Positions 22,174 through 35,800 of a stretch of DNA of 64,000 nt are shown here, one piece after another. A program made the position numbers and the translations under genes. Position 1 is the stretch's first letter; every line of letters begins with the position of its first letter. The notes under the pieces were generated by a model that saw nothing but the letters and a program-made list of their open reading frames with translations, made no database searches and had not been told where the DNA came from. The stretch comes from Macrobrachium rosenbergii (Eukaryota; Arthropoda; Malacostraca; Decapoda; Palaemonidae), in contig NC_089789.1 in the NCBI RefSeq assembly GCF_040412425.1, positions 38,731,106-38,795,105 of the forward strand, given 5' to 3'.

Positions 22174-22508
22174 CAGGCAGTCCTCGGGTTACGTTGGCCT
22201 CAGCTTACATCATTCCAAGCTTACGGCACTTTCCAAATATATTCATCAAAAAATCTGTTCTGGGTTGCTGTGGAAGAATATTTGTACATTTTCGGAGGAG
22301 ATTCTACAAGATCATGGATGCATACCTCACCAAAATCGAGGTAAATCAATTGGGAAGTTTTCAAGACAACCAAAGGCTTAAAGTTAAGGCCTTCATAACT
22401 TTATTTCTCATTTTTAGTAATTATCTATTCACGTTGTTCTGGTTTACATCGTTTTCAGGTTTCGTTCTGCTTCAGAACGGAACCCCTGATGTACCCCGGG
22501 ACTCCCTG
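22174..22508. mobile_element. Short Tigger-type MITE inside an (AT)n array
   Basis: The left end is CAGGCAGTCCTCGGGTTACG and the right end, reverse complemented, is CAGGGAGTCCCGGGGTACAT: a terminal inverted repeat. The interior of about 300 bases lacks a transposase. TA repeats flank both ends, as expected for TA-targeting elements. Confidence 0.65.
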
Positions 22509-22510
22509 AG

Positions 22511-22513
<3 letters not shown>

Positions 22514-22571
<58 letters not shown>
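22514..22571. repeat. (AT)n microsatellite
   Basis: Pure AT between the MITE and the inverted SINE pair. Confidence 0.95.
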
Positions 22572-22576
<5 letters not shown>

Positions 22577-22607
22577 CATCAACACACAATCATTGTGGAA
22601 CAGAAAT

Positions 22608-22991
22608 AAATTTCTGACTCATCGCCAGGGATCAACCACAGTCTCAGGTGGAAAGCAATATTATCCACTGGGCCATACAAATCTAAAGGATTGAAACCTG
22701 AGGTCTGCCCAAGGAATTACCTGGGCAAGCTAACTGCTTGGCATTTTCCCCAACTGACTCAGTAATGACCCTGAACAAGTTTAAAAGAATTGTCCTTGTA
22801 TTCACTCAGAGGGATGGTTTCGAATGAAATGTTGTCTGGGTCATTGCTGAGTCCAAAGACAGGGGAAAACTTTCTGGGCAAGCTAGTTAGCTTGCATGTA
22901 ATTCCTGGAGTTGCAGTGGACTTATGGCAGTGGATAACGCCCTTGCTCACCTGAGAGACTGGGTTTCGATCCCGACGTGAGTCAGAAATTC

Positions 22992-22992
<1 letters not shown>
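22608..22992. repeat. Head-to-head pair of tRNA-like SINE copies (inverted repeat)
   Basis: The right copy contains GGCAGTGGATAACGC (A-box-like) and GGGTTTCGATCCCG (B box), spaced as in a tRNA, and ends GTGAGTCAGAAATTCT. The left half is the reverse complement with more mutations (AATTTCTGACTCA...GGGATCAACC...TTATCCACTG). Arms of about 150-190 bases meet near 22,790-22,830. (AT)n flanks both sides. Confidence 0.7.

Positions 22993-23076
<84 letters not shown>
22993..23076. repeat. (AT)n microsatellite
   Basis: Pure AT with one GT, right of the inverted SINE pair. Confidence 0.95.
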
Positions 23077-26000
23077 TATATATTGGAATACTGCTATTAA
23101 ACAACTTCTGCTTAGCTTGTCTCACATAAAGCCATATTATTTCACTAGTTTTGTGAAATTGCATGTTTCAACCAAAGAAAATGTAAGGCCTCAATATAAA
23201 TGATGTACTAATGACTGCTCTAACTACTTCCAACTATTATTTTATTTCTAAATTAAATACAGTGTTTGTGTATAACTTTATCTCTGAGATTCTCACTGGT
23301 TTCCACTGATTACTCCTTGTTATCACAAAAAAAAATAGTACTCTTAGTATTATGGTGCCAAGTTTTACTTGTTCCACAAATAGTTTCCATGTTTTTCCAC
23401 TTGAAACTACATTAAATTTCATTGTTTCTGTCATGTAACACTCAATATGTCACATTTTAACATTTTTGCTCTGTTTGGATTTCCTTGAATTGTTCCTCCT
23501 TGGTTTTTCAGTTCTGAAAAGTCCAGCAAATCCCCTGCCACCGCCCCTTCTCAGCTCTTGTGCAGGATGGGACAGTTTGTGGCAGCCTTTTGGGGTCTCT
23601 CACTTGGGCTCTTTATGTTGGGCACTAGGCAGTTTGACACCAGACTCTTGGGTGCTGGGAATTTTAGTCCAAGTTAATACAAAAACCTATGGAGATATGA
23701 AACAATAGCAAAGATTAATAGTTTGGTTGTTTAAATAAGAAGGAAACAAATTAATACAAATTTCTAATGCCAGAAATGTTAATTTAAATGGCTAGTTGCC
23801 TTAATGGGTTTGGAAACATAATGGCCTTGCCAAATGGACAGAGTGAAAACAGCAGCACTAAAAGATACCCCACCCCCTCTCCGAGTTACTGTGATAATGA
23901 ATAGTCAATATCTGAATTACATCTTGATTTGGTAGAGCTTGGAATTAATGTATTTATACAGTATATAAAAGAATACAAGTAGGAAGTGGCACATGTGCAA
24001 TGTGGGACAGGCAAATCCTGGTAAGAGTGCCACACAAAGGTTTATTGATTTACATGTGTATTAGTCCTATTTAGGACACTATGTATTTTGCTACTTTCAT
24101 ATATATGGTAGGGCATTGCTTGTGCTGCATCTTTCATTATATCAGAAAATTATCATTATAGCTGAGGTAAGGATGAAGTTGCCCTGAATTTCATTTTGTC
24201 TGTGGCTTTTGGGACAACTGATTTACTATTCCGAACAAAAAACAGATTACAGTACTCTACTGAGATTACAGGAGATGAAATGTGATGTTGGAGCCTGAAT
24301 TGAGACGGAGATATTTATGTTTACAAGTGAAGTACAGTGTAGATAAATACCTAATATTGCTTGTATAGCGTGAAGGATTTGGTGTGGGGAAAATCATCAA
24401 AATGACATTTTACTTAATTATTATTTAGCTTGTCTGTTATCAAAGTTTGCACAGAGTGCTTAGGGTATAGGAATGTACAGGGATAGTTATATAAAAGATT
24501 TCTCTCATTTTGGTGATACCTGGTTAATGAGACTCACTTTGTGGTATGGCCCATATTTATGCAATATTTTGTATGCTGAAATATTCAGTAATCCAGCAAA
24601 GATTACAGTGAATGGGAATCATGGCAAAATTCTCATGCTAATGTACTGTACTGTACTGTATAATTATTATACTTAAATGCATAAAAGAAGTGAATTGCTA
24701 CTTATCGTGATGATAAATTATATACACTGTAATCTTTTTCATAATTTCAGACTTAAAGGGCTTGGTTAGAAGGATTTGCCCTTGAATGAAAGATGAAAAT
24801 TGGAGAAAGAAAGTTCAAGAAATTGACTAGGTAGAAAGGAATAGATCAAGGCAAATGAATGAATGAGAAAATACAGAAAGTAATAGAACCAAGGGCCAAT
24901 GTGTTGTTACAAAGCATAGTGTAATGCTATTGAAGTTTTGTACAGTTGCAACTCGGAAATATTTCCTGCACCTTATCTTTTTCCAATTCATAAGTGAAGG
25001 AATAATAAATTTACTGTGTCCATATTTTACTAAAGTAAGATTAACGCCATAGAGCTTACACTGAGGATGACATGGTATTGCAGATAGCAACTCTCAAGAC
25101 CAGCTCTAGTCCTCAATTTTGACTGTCATTATCTTCCATTTTGAAGCAGTGGTTGACTGTATTGTGGTAATTGAGCTTTATTAATTTTAGTTTATGTCAG
25201 GTTATCAGCACAAATCGTTCTCTACTTGGGTATCAATTGATCCCTTTAACTGTACACATAGATGATCAAAACTGGGCTGTCGACTTCATTTGGTACCTAA
25301 ATAAAAGATTGTCTGTTGCATTAGTTTGGATTAGCACAGTGTTGTGAGGTATATTATGTACAGCCATTGATGTCAAGGTTAAGCCCAGTAATTGCATTGT
25401 TCTTTTGAAGTGAGCCCTGAAAGCTTGAATCTTTCATTTGAATTAAGCCATATGGCAGTTTTCATGAATCCTGTTTCCATCCATAGAATAACTTGAGCTA
25501 CCCTTGGTAGTTTGTTTATGTTGATTTTCTTTTGTTGTATGGTCCACTTTTCTTGCTGTGACCTGTATGATGTTTTATGTGTTGAGTCATGAAAGCGTCG
25601 TTTGAACATTCTAGGCCGAGCTAATTATCCGAGAAGAAAAGAGGAAGATGTTAGTGGTTGTGATGCCATTGTGTGTTTTGTACTACGTTTGTTCGAGGCC
25701 TTGAACATATTGTGGCCTATATGTCACTTTGTTGATTTTCTGTGATTTTATATTGATATTAGTTTGTATGATATTTTAACATGATTCACTGTATCGTTTA
25801 GATTTTTACTACACTTAAGATAATATTTGTAATAGCCATTGCTTACTGTACTTCACGGTATTGTAAATGCATTGCAGAGTAGGCCACTTTACAGTGTACT
25901 GTATTTTATAGTGCTCTGATGTCCTGTATTGTGTCCACTTGTCCTGAATGCACAAATAGGTTTTATATAGTGAGAATTTGTTTAAAGAAGTGATGTGCTT

Positions 26001-28462
26001 TCAAGTCTCTTTTCAGTCAAGGCAGCAGAACTGCAGGATGAAGGGCCTGTCTTTCCTTCATAATGATACATAATGCAATATGTAAATATACTGGAGATAT
26101 AATTATAGGATTTAAGTGTTGATATAGGTTTTGTAAGTAATATTAAGTCTGCGATGTTCGATATATACAGTACAGCATACACCTTACATATATACATAAA
26201 ATATATATATATAGAAGAGTGCAGTGAGTGAAAATAAATATCATTTATAGATTCTCTTTTTATTTTTAAACCCTTTTAGCCATTGTGGTGATGATAAATG
26301 ATTGGTGTGTTCAGCATCTTTTTCCTCCAAAAATTGAGATGCAGAAAAGCTTGCATAGTAGGCTACAGATGCTGAAAAATGTAGTGTGCATAAATTAAAC
26401 CAAACCAGATTAAAGGGTAAGATTAAGAAAATTATTTGTATGTGAACAAATTGATTTCAGTTTTCATTTTTTTTTATTACATCCACTGCAGATTTTATAT
26501 TAATGAATGGCTAATATTCCGTATTTTATTGTTGAATGATTCAATGATTTATTGTGTTCATTGACAAAATCAATTCGTGTGTTTTGGAATTAAGTTTTTT
26601 AAGGTTATGATTCCCCCCCCCCTTCTCTATATGCATCTGTTCTTTTCTTTGGTAAATCAAAATTGTGAACGATTTTTTGTTCTTTGCTTTAGCTCCCAAG
26701 ATTTTTTTTTTCTCCAAAGAAATACTATAAGAGGTTTCCGGAGTGATCATTGTAACTGTGGTGCAGGAAATGAATGCATGCTTTCATCAAGGCACCACCG
26801 TTGGAGTTGAAAGTTTTTGAGAAATGTGTCAGATCCCTTACCTAACCTACTTTGGACTTCATAGGTCTTGTAAACACACTAATTAAACTTGTGAGCACAT
26901 CCCCCTTTAGAAGCAAATTGAACTTTTCATGTTTTTTTTTTTTTGTAAGTGAATAAACTCATAAGCTAAGAAGCAATGCTAGAATTGTATTTAGCACTCT
27001 AAGATTAGAGGGACTCAGTATTCCTTGGTAAAGAAAAAAAATTAAAAAATCTGAGAACATACAAATGTTATCAGAAAGCCATCATATCCATTAGCCAGAA
27101 CCACGATTACATTGCAAAGAGAACTGAGCATGGAATAAAAGTTTCAGCCCTGTGAAAAATTAAAAACCAACCCATAGGATTCTGGAGCTAGCAGGAGTTG
27201 GCTATACGTGAGGTAATTTCTTCTCTGACGGTGTCATGAATGCGTTACTGAACGAGGCCTATTGTATAAAAGCATATAATGGACAATCATCAATATGAAC
27301 GACAACAGGAATGAAAGTGGATGCTGGTTGGCTTCTTATCAATATGCATGATAGCCAGCTTCCGTTCCTTGGCAACAATTGTCGAAACTTAACAGCAGGT
27401 TTCCCGCCGCGTTCATTAGCTATCAAATAGGAAAAAACCTTGTATCTGCGACGCTCACGTATATATGCCACCTTGTGATCGGAACGATAAAAAAAATCAA
27501 TTTTTATTCATGCAAGAGCCTAGTGAATGCGTTTTCACGCCCTCCTTACTTAGAAATCTCCATGTAGATACGTAAAGTAGATGCAACTGTTTTCGAACGA
27601 GAGGAATTGAGTATGAACAAGTCATCTCTGTCCGTCCCCCTTGACTCCTCGCCTCTTCCGCTGGACGACAGTTCCGATCGCGTCTCTCCGGTTATTTTGT
27701 GGTAACTGCCATTTTTTATTGAAAAACTCTGTATTTAATCAAGTTATTTAACGTTACTGAAGTGCAGCGATGGATATTTTGCAATAATTACAAGGTGACA
27801 TTAAGTAATTATGGAGACTGAAGCCGGAATAAGCTGACGGGGTATCGCAGTCACCTGTCAGACTTAGGCCGACAGAAACTAGCCTGAACTTACAGCTATA
27901 TATTGGGATGCGACACACGGTAAATGGAAGGCTTAGCAAGTGTTAGGTTATACAGTAAGAAAGTCTGGACAGTTCTTTTTTTTACACTGGTAAAGTCATG
28001 ACGTCTTCATCCGGGATTTTCCTTTGTTCCCGTCTGTCCAGGGTTAGCAGATTTTTTTTTTAGGAACGACCCGGATTTTTCGAAGTTTAAAGTATGGTTT
28101 AACTGTGGTTTTAGGTATTTCAAACAATTTTTTACCTTCACGTGGGGTCACGGCGGGAAACTGAAGTGGGAGAGTCCGAAAACACTCGAAATAGGCAAGG
28201 GGGGGCGTAACCTCCCCTAACCGAGGATTCTGAGTCGTAATTCATATGCCTCCCCCAGATGAACCTCCCACCTAACCTGGCTTGGGTTACCGTAAATCAT
28301 AATTATTAAAATATAGGGATGTAACGTAACCTAACTTAACCTGACGGGCAAACTTATGATCTCCTGCCCCTTTGACCAAACCTGGGGTGGAGCTTTAGTA
28401 AATTTGACATAAGTAATCTGTTATTCTAGATCTAGGTTTATTTAGGCTTACATTAATTCCAA

Positions 28463-28466
<4 letters not shown>
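23077..28466. other. Intergenic DNA, no gene seen
   Basis: Mostly AT-rich unique sequence. A GC-rich patch at about 23,515-23,680 has no recognisable product. From about 27,380 to 28,310 CpG-containing GC-richer DNA appears (for example 27,640-27,700 and 28,140-28,270), which could include the ASL promoter or a 5' UTR exon. Confidence 0.45.
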
Positions 28467-28493
<27 letters not shown>

Positions 28494-28494
28494 G
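28467..28494. repeat. (ATT)n microsatellite
   Basis: About nine ATT units next to the palindrome at 28,523. Confidence 0.9.
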
Positions 28495-28522
28495 CTAAGA
28501 GATTCACAGTTTCATGAAAAAC

Positions 28523-28610
28523 AATGTGTAATAAAATTCCACAATTATATAGTAAATATTTTACATAGTAATATATTTACTATATAATTGTGGATTTTTA
28601 TTACACATTA
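28523..28610. repeat. Short palindromic element, copy 2
   Basis: Arms TGTGTAATAAAATTCCACAA and TTGTGGATTTTTATTACACA continue inward as TTATATAGTAAATA and its complement, so almost the whole 88 bases pairs. Same family as 194-293. Confidence 0.65.
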
Positions 28611-28611
28611 T

Positions 28612-28740
28612 TGTAATTATTCAGAAGATGAACCCTGTTCATATGGAACAAGCCTACAGGGGCCATTGACATGAAATTCCAAAGAATATGGTGCTCACAG
28701 GAAGTAAGCGAAAGTCAAGAGAAATCTGTATTTCTTAGTA
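28612..28740 (-). repeat. Dispersed repeat, copy 2
   Basis: Reverse complement of the 2,641-2,805 body (CATATGGAACAAGCCTACAG, AGAATATGGTGCTCACAGGA). It directly follows the short palindrome at 28,523-28,610. Confidence 0.65.
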
Positions 28741-29691
28741 TGTTCCTCCATTATTACTAGGACTGGGTGCTTGATATACAAAACTACAGAGATTGATAGA
28801 AATAAAGGTCAAAATTGTTCAGAACTTGAAAATATGGAATACCTTACTTTTAAATTAGGCTAGCCCTCTCTTGTTTTCTAAATGTACAATTTATAATTGC
28901 TGACTCAGTAATTACACAAGAGCCCTTATTGGGTACTCAGCTCAGGTGTTTTCAAAATTTGAAGTTTGTAGCGCAGAAGGGCCATGACTGGTTAATCTTG
29001 AAAAATGAAAATATTGGGAGCTCTTAGGCTGTCACCTTTTCATACCTCCAAAGAACTTACAAAAAGTCAGAGAGGCTGTCGATGTATATTGGTATATAAA
29101 TATTTCAGCAATGGTAATTTCCAAAAGGTTCAAATGTAGTTTTTATGTAAGCTCATGGAGTTGTTCCTTTCAGGCTTCTTACTTACTAGGGCCAATCATT
29201 GCAGGTATACAGGTAGTTTCAGATATCTACTTCCCCAATTTTGTTTGACGTAATTGTTGCTTTAACATATGAATACATTATAAAACATTTTGTAAGTTAC
29301 AAAACCAAAAAATTATAAGAATATTGAAATTTTACTTATTTCCAGTCCATGAAGAAATTAGGAATTTAGAAATATACATCATCATAGCAATTGTACAGAA
29401 ATACTTGACACTAAAGCCATGTATTTTTTTGTAATAAGACCATGCAGGTATTTAATTTGAAGGTAAGAGTTAATACTGTATGTTTGTAACTATAGTTTAG
29501 TAGGTTGTGTACCTCTTTTTGCTGTATTGATAGCAGCAGCTTGTTAAGATCCAAAAATTGCAAACAATTTGAGAAATTTTGTATACAACATGATTTTGTG
29601 TTGTTTTGTCAGTCATTATACTTTCCAGATTGAAATCATGATTGTGTCGTGTAATTGACTGTATGGTGTTTTCAGGCATAAAAAAACCAGG

Positions 29692-29820
29692 ATGGCTGCC
29701 GTAGAGTCCAAAAGGGCTAAACTTTGGGGTGGACGTTTTGTTGGATCCACTGACCCAGTGATGGAAGCATTTAATGCATCCATTTCATATGACAAAAAAA
29801 TGTGGAAGGAAGATATACAG
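29692..29820 (+). CDS. ASL: ASL exon 1
   Basis: 43 codons from [16 protein letters not shown] to MWKEDIQ. The exon ends cag and is followed by gcaagt, a GC donor with otherwise perfect consensus. Joining to exon 2 in phase 0 restores the family order DVQGSKAYS. Confidence 0.95.
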
Positions 29821-32800
29821 GCAAGTTCTCACCGTGTGTTTAAGAATGTATCATTATTACTATTATACCTATTTTTTTTTTTCTTTTAGGAATGACATAG
29901 ATAAAAAAATATGGTCAAAACAACATGTCTTGACCCTTTGGGTGTTACTGTTGTGAAGTTCAAACCAAGATACTGTACCTTTCTTTTGCATGCTTCTATT
30001 GGAGAGAGAGAGAGGCTAGGCTGGACTGGACAAAGTTCTTCAATAGTAGATTTTTCACCTGCAGATTAATGCTGTTGCAGACAAAAATATACTGTATACA
30101 TTCACCTTTGCATTATATTGCACTGTAAGGCAATTATTATAGTTTTTTGGTTTGCCTCTTAGCATAGTTTTCTGTGGTTGTGGCCAACTTTGTCTCATTG
30201 TGATTGAGTTACTACTGACCTCTTCTAATTACAAATCTTGACATGGCAGGCCACACAGGGAAAATGATTTCCAAACTACAGTACCTTCCTTGCACAGGTG
30301 CCTCATTTATTATGTTGACTTTATAGTTTGGATCGTCTTCCACCCTCATGCTTACTACTTTGACAAATAAATAGGCTAGCTGAGAATGGAACCCACCTGC
30401 CCAATGAAGAATTGATCACATCTGAGCATGACTATATTTAGGCTGTTTCAGATTGAAACAAAAAGTACTTTCTAAATTTAAAGCTGTATTGTAGATAGAA
30501 ATTAGGGTAAGGTGTAAATCCTATGGGAAATTGTTAAGATTGCTTAATTCTGTTTTAGGGTAGTGTGGCCTATGCAAAAGCTTTATTGAAAGCAAATCTT
30601 TTAACGGAAACCGAATGTAACAACTTGATTACCGGTTTGGAAGAAGTTGAAAAGGAATGGGAAGCTGGCACTTTCAGTATTCAGCCTGGTGATGAGGATA
30701 TTCACACCGCCAACGAACGTAGACTCAAGGTAAATATATTTATAAAGTATTTTTTTGAAGTCTTTTCCTGTATTTGTCTGGGTAAGGTTGATGTTTATAT
30801 TAGTCCAGCTAGTATTTAACAATTATTCACAGCATTTTTACCTTCTTGTTTTGTCATTTTAGATATGATCATCTGCTTTGTGTTAGTATTTTTAACTGAT
30901 GTACAAGGTAATTGCTCTGTGCTGAAGTTAGTAGATCTACCTATACACTAGATCTTCCTGTAAACCAGCATGTGCATTGAAAGCCAGGAACTTGTGGTTA
31001 CGCTACTCGGCTGACAGTTTTTAGCACCAAATTTGATTCTTAAGTCTTGTTTCGTTATAACAAATAAATACCCCAGAACTCTAGAGAACATTGTTGTAAG
31101 ACTTCAGTTTTTACACTTTGGTTACTTGACTGTGAAAAGATTGTTATTGTTTTATTCCGTTTGGTAGGTAAGGTGTCTTTAGATGAAGAGGCATTTATGC
31201 ACTGGAATTCTCTCTGCTTCTTACTTATTGTAACCTTTCCATATACAGGTACTTAAAAAGCCCAATAACCTTTCCATATACAGGTACTTAAAAAGCCCAA
31301 TAGTATGTGAAGGCTTTGTGATTTTCAGTCATGTTTTTTTTAGAATTATAAGTTAATGTACACAATTTAATTATCAACCTGAATAAAGTACCTTTAGCAT
31401 CAACATGGATTGATGGGTTTAATTTATTAGATTATAAATTTATTGTGCATAAGTAACTAATATTGAAAGCAAATATTATCTCTAAAGGAAATTGTTGGTG
31501 AAGTCGGAGGCAAAATTCATACTGGCCGTAGTCGCAATGATCAAGTAGCCGTTGATATGAAGTTGTGGTTACGAGGGCACCTAGTTGATATTTCATCACA
31601 CCTTGTAAATTTCATCCAGGTAAATGTATAATGTAAGATTTTTTTTATATTTAATTGGCTGTCTAATTGTACCAAAAACTAAGTAAAGAGTTAAGTTTTT
31701 TATTAATTACCGAATGCAACTTTCCATAATTTTTCCCTCAGGCCAACCCCAAAAGACTCTTGGAACAGCTTGGAGGTCTTTTGAAATATTTTGAGTACAG
31801 CATGAAAGCATATAATAGTAAAATTGTTTAAATATGAAAAAATTTTGTTTTTAAGTTTTCTTGGCTGTACAAATAGAAGGAAACAGAAGCATTGAAGACT
31901 GGGATTTAGACATTTTTCACTGGTCATTCTTGTAAATTGTCAAGTGTGTACCACTTATGGTGCATTGTATGACATTGTAGATGATACTAAAATTCCTTTT
32001 ATTAACCTCTTGGCCTCAACTGCATTGCTTTCTGCATTCTACTTTTCATCAAACTTGGTTGCTTCCCACCTAGCTGTTCAACAACTTTACCTTATCATTG
32101 CTGCAATTTTTGCATCTCGTTTACAAACAGATTTTTTAGGAAACCAAGCAAGTCTAGAAATGTTACTTGGTGCTTCTGTTAAACATAATTATATATAATA
32201 CTGAAATATAACATTTTGCCTTTTTTTTTTTTTTTTTCAAAAGAATGTGTGGAACTATAATGGTGTGTTTATTGTTGCATATTCACAAGTACAGTATAAA
32301 CTGGAAAGGAACAGAGGCAACAGTCACTTGAGTTCTGGGTAACAGTGAATTTCACATTCAGTTTTGCATAACTTAGTGTTTATTTTCTTTTCCATTCAGA
32401 AATAAGCCCTTTAATACTTAATAGTAAATTTGTCCTAGATGTTCTTCATACCTGGTATGAAGCTTGATTGTTGGGTCATGCTTAACCATTTGTTTGGGAA
32501 TATCATTCTATCAGGTAGCTCAGAGTTGATTTTATTATGATATGAAATATGATTATAGCAAAATTGCTATAATCATAACATAACATACTTTATGAAGTAA
32601 AGCATGTTATGGAGTTATTGCATCTGCCAACCTTATACACGTTCTATTTTTCCATGAGATTTATACAGCACATATAGATATTGTAACATATCTATACAGG
32701 AGAATGTGTTTGTATGTACTTGTCACTCAGCAGTACAATTATTTTTATCCCAGGTTTTATTGGAAAGAGCAGAGAATGAGAAAGAGATTTTGATGCCAGG

Positions 32801-35800
32801 CTACACCCATCTTCAGAGAGCCCAGCCCATTCGATGGTCCCATTGGTTACTCAGGTATTTTCAAGAGACTGCAATCCAGTACTATCATAAAACTCCATTC
32901 TTTTTTGTTTGCCAGAGTGTACAGTGATTGCTTTTTTTAGCTGCTCTTTGTATATTAAGATTTGGTATTTTCAAGTCATTTGATAACAAATACTTAAGAT
33001 CAGCCCTGTGAGAATCAAAGGATGTGACCCAGTGATCTGGTTGCTTACTTATTTAGAGTTGGGTTCTTCTCAAGTTCCACTCCAGTGAAGGTGCTCATTC
33101 AGTTGTCAAATCCACACTATCATAACACGTAGAAAATAAAAGTCTTGGATTTTTTCTTGAAAGATTTGATATCATGAGTCCTTGATAACAGATATGAGCT
33201 TACTGTACAGTCTTTGAGCTGAAAATAGGAAGGCCCAAAAACAGTATCATAGTGCATCTTAGCTCAGATAAGTTGAAACCATATCTGTGGCTTCAGAGTC
33301 TCACACTGAACCTAGGTTACATGTCTTTATACATTTCTCCTTCAGTGGGCAATTACATTCACTCAATTATTAACATTCATAAGACTGCCGTTACTTCACA
33401 GTTCTAAGTAACCATGATCCCAATTAATATTTATATCTTCATTTATTTTCTGAATGTCCAGTGGAAGTTGTTGCAGTCAGCACAAGTCTGTGTGATGCAA
33501 GTAACTTATTTGATATGACTTCATCATGACTTTCTGGGTCATCCATCCTTGGGCTAAGTCCCCACTGATAGAGACTCATCACAAAATTGACAATAATTTT
33601 CAGAAGTATAACAAATTCCTTAATAAAACCATTTACACTTGACCATGTCAAAGTCTTTAAGCAACAGTAAAACAGATTCTCTAAGTATTTTAAGTTTACC
33701 TCAGTATATTCGAAACTAATTCCCTGAGTCCTTTTAATAACTTTTAAGGTGAGAACAGCTGCTGAGAACAAAAAGTCTGACTCCTTCCCTGAACCTACCC
33801 TGTCTTGGATTAGGCTATAAAATAAAGTACGATTAAGAGGATTCATTTCTGCTATCTTAATGCTGTCAACATCTTTTGGCCATGCTTCAGCAACAGCTAG
33901 TGTATCAAAAGACTTCTCTAATTTGATGTATTTTGTTAACAACTAACTTAATATTTGCAAAGCTGCTTTTCAGGACATTAAGATTTATGTATCCATGCTG
34001 TTAATTGATGCAATTTTTATTTTCACATCTAAAGCTTTGTAAATTTGTGCATTCATCCAGTGTTTGATATCTTGTCTTTTCTGTCTCATACAATTGAAGG
34101 GTAGACTACTTTGTGCTCATAATAACAGTAAACCCTCTTTTAGGAAATATCATGTTGTAGTTGATAAAAAAAATACATATAGTACAGTAGTACAGTATAG
34201 ATAAATGGTTAAATCTCATAGCTGTATGTTGTCAGCACCTCCATTAGAAAGCAGTATGGTGTAGGTAAATGGTAAAATCTCACTATATGCATTGTTGTTA
34301 ACACCTCAATTATTATAAAGCTCTTCTCTTGTTAGCTGTTATGTCAAAGCCTTCATATGCTATGAGAAAGAGTCGTAGGTGGTGGTCTGTACTTATCATG
34401 AGAGCTATGGTCACATTCTTTTAGTGCACTTTAATCTCTCTGTGCAATAGCTTGATGAGTGATAGTAGTATTTAATGTGCTTATTTTTTCCTTTAAATCA
34501 AAGACCTCATTTTTATATGAAAAGTAATGCTAACCCTTCTCTTTCAGCATTAATAATGAACTTGTTCCTGAGGTGAGCTAATATGCATTGCAGTTGGTGG
34601 TTGGTGAGACTAATTATCTTATCAACTTCCGTTGAGTGATGAATAAATATTTTTTTATGATTTAGCTGTGCTGTAGTTTTTTTGAATAAGCATGCTAGAT
34701 TTTTCTTTAAATAAGCATGCTATATGCACATGGAATACTTTAAGGGAATGCTTGTCATAGTAGCCGATTCATAGACTTTTTATGTCTAGTGTTTTCAAGT
34801 ATTATTAGTGTTTTCATCAGATAATTTGTCTTGTCCGTTATTTTTCTGTGGTTTTTAAGCTCTATAAATTAGTGTAGCATGAGATTTTATTACAATATTT
34901 GTTGCAAGTAGGGTAGGCATTTGTCTTTTTGCTTTTGTTAGGTGTGCCTTTTCATCGTTGATGTTAGTTCAAGACTCTGTGGTTGTTTTACGACTACAGC
35001 AACAATTGGAACTTGACTTGTCTAGTTTCCTTATCTGCCTTTGTTTACAAAGTATTTTGTAGAAACAGCAGTGCAGATGAAACTTGAACTTACTGTCTAA
35101 TCAGTTTCTGCTGATAGCTTTATTTTGGGAATTTGTGGTGTTTATGCTTAATAACATTGCTAATTGTGTCAAGCAAAGAGATAGCTAGAAGTAAGGGTGG
35201 ACCTTCATTGTTAAATAAATATGGACAAAGAAAATTTGTTGAATACCATGTATTTTTGCTTCTTATTACGTATATTCACTGCCTTCCTCTTTACACTGGT
35301 CTGGAGAGAGAGAGATTTTGATGAGTGAGGTAGATCTTTCTCTGCCAGAAGAGGTCACATCAGTCATGTAACCACAGCTAATACTTATTGGTCCCCCCCC
35401 CCAACCAATCTCTCTCTCACAGTATGTTCATTCACATTATTTGATGCAGTACAGTACTGTAAAGATACAGTAATGTTGAGTTAAACATTTTACAGTGTGC
35501 ATGTGTAAAGGGTATACCCACAGTATGCATCACATTGGATAAATTATACCCAATGTGTTTGCCAGCCCCACCTCTCTCTCTCTCTCTGTTTTGTTTATGA
35601 AGAATTTGGGATTACTTATGTTTAAAGCTTTTTTTAATTGTATGGGTTTTGTGTGCAGTATTTTACATATCTCGTAAGTGTGTGTACGTGCATTTCTAAT
35701 AAATTCATTTTGCAGATATATCTGAATTTGAATGATGAGTAGATTAATATAGGCTATTAAGTATACTTCATTTGGAATTGCTCTATATTCTCAATTATGC

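Noticed and set aside
22924..22974. Functional tRNA gene
   Set aside because: Only A- and B-box-like sequences are present; no acceptor stem pairs, and a mirrored copy lies beside it, so it is a SINE.
33439..33942. Nested host gene on the - strand of ASL intron 4
   Set aside because: The residues resemble a LINE endonuclease with the catalytic motif lost, so it is listed as a mobile element.
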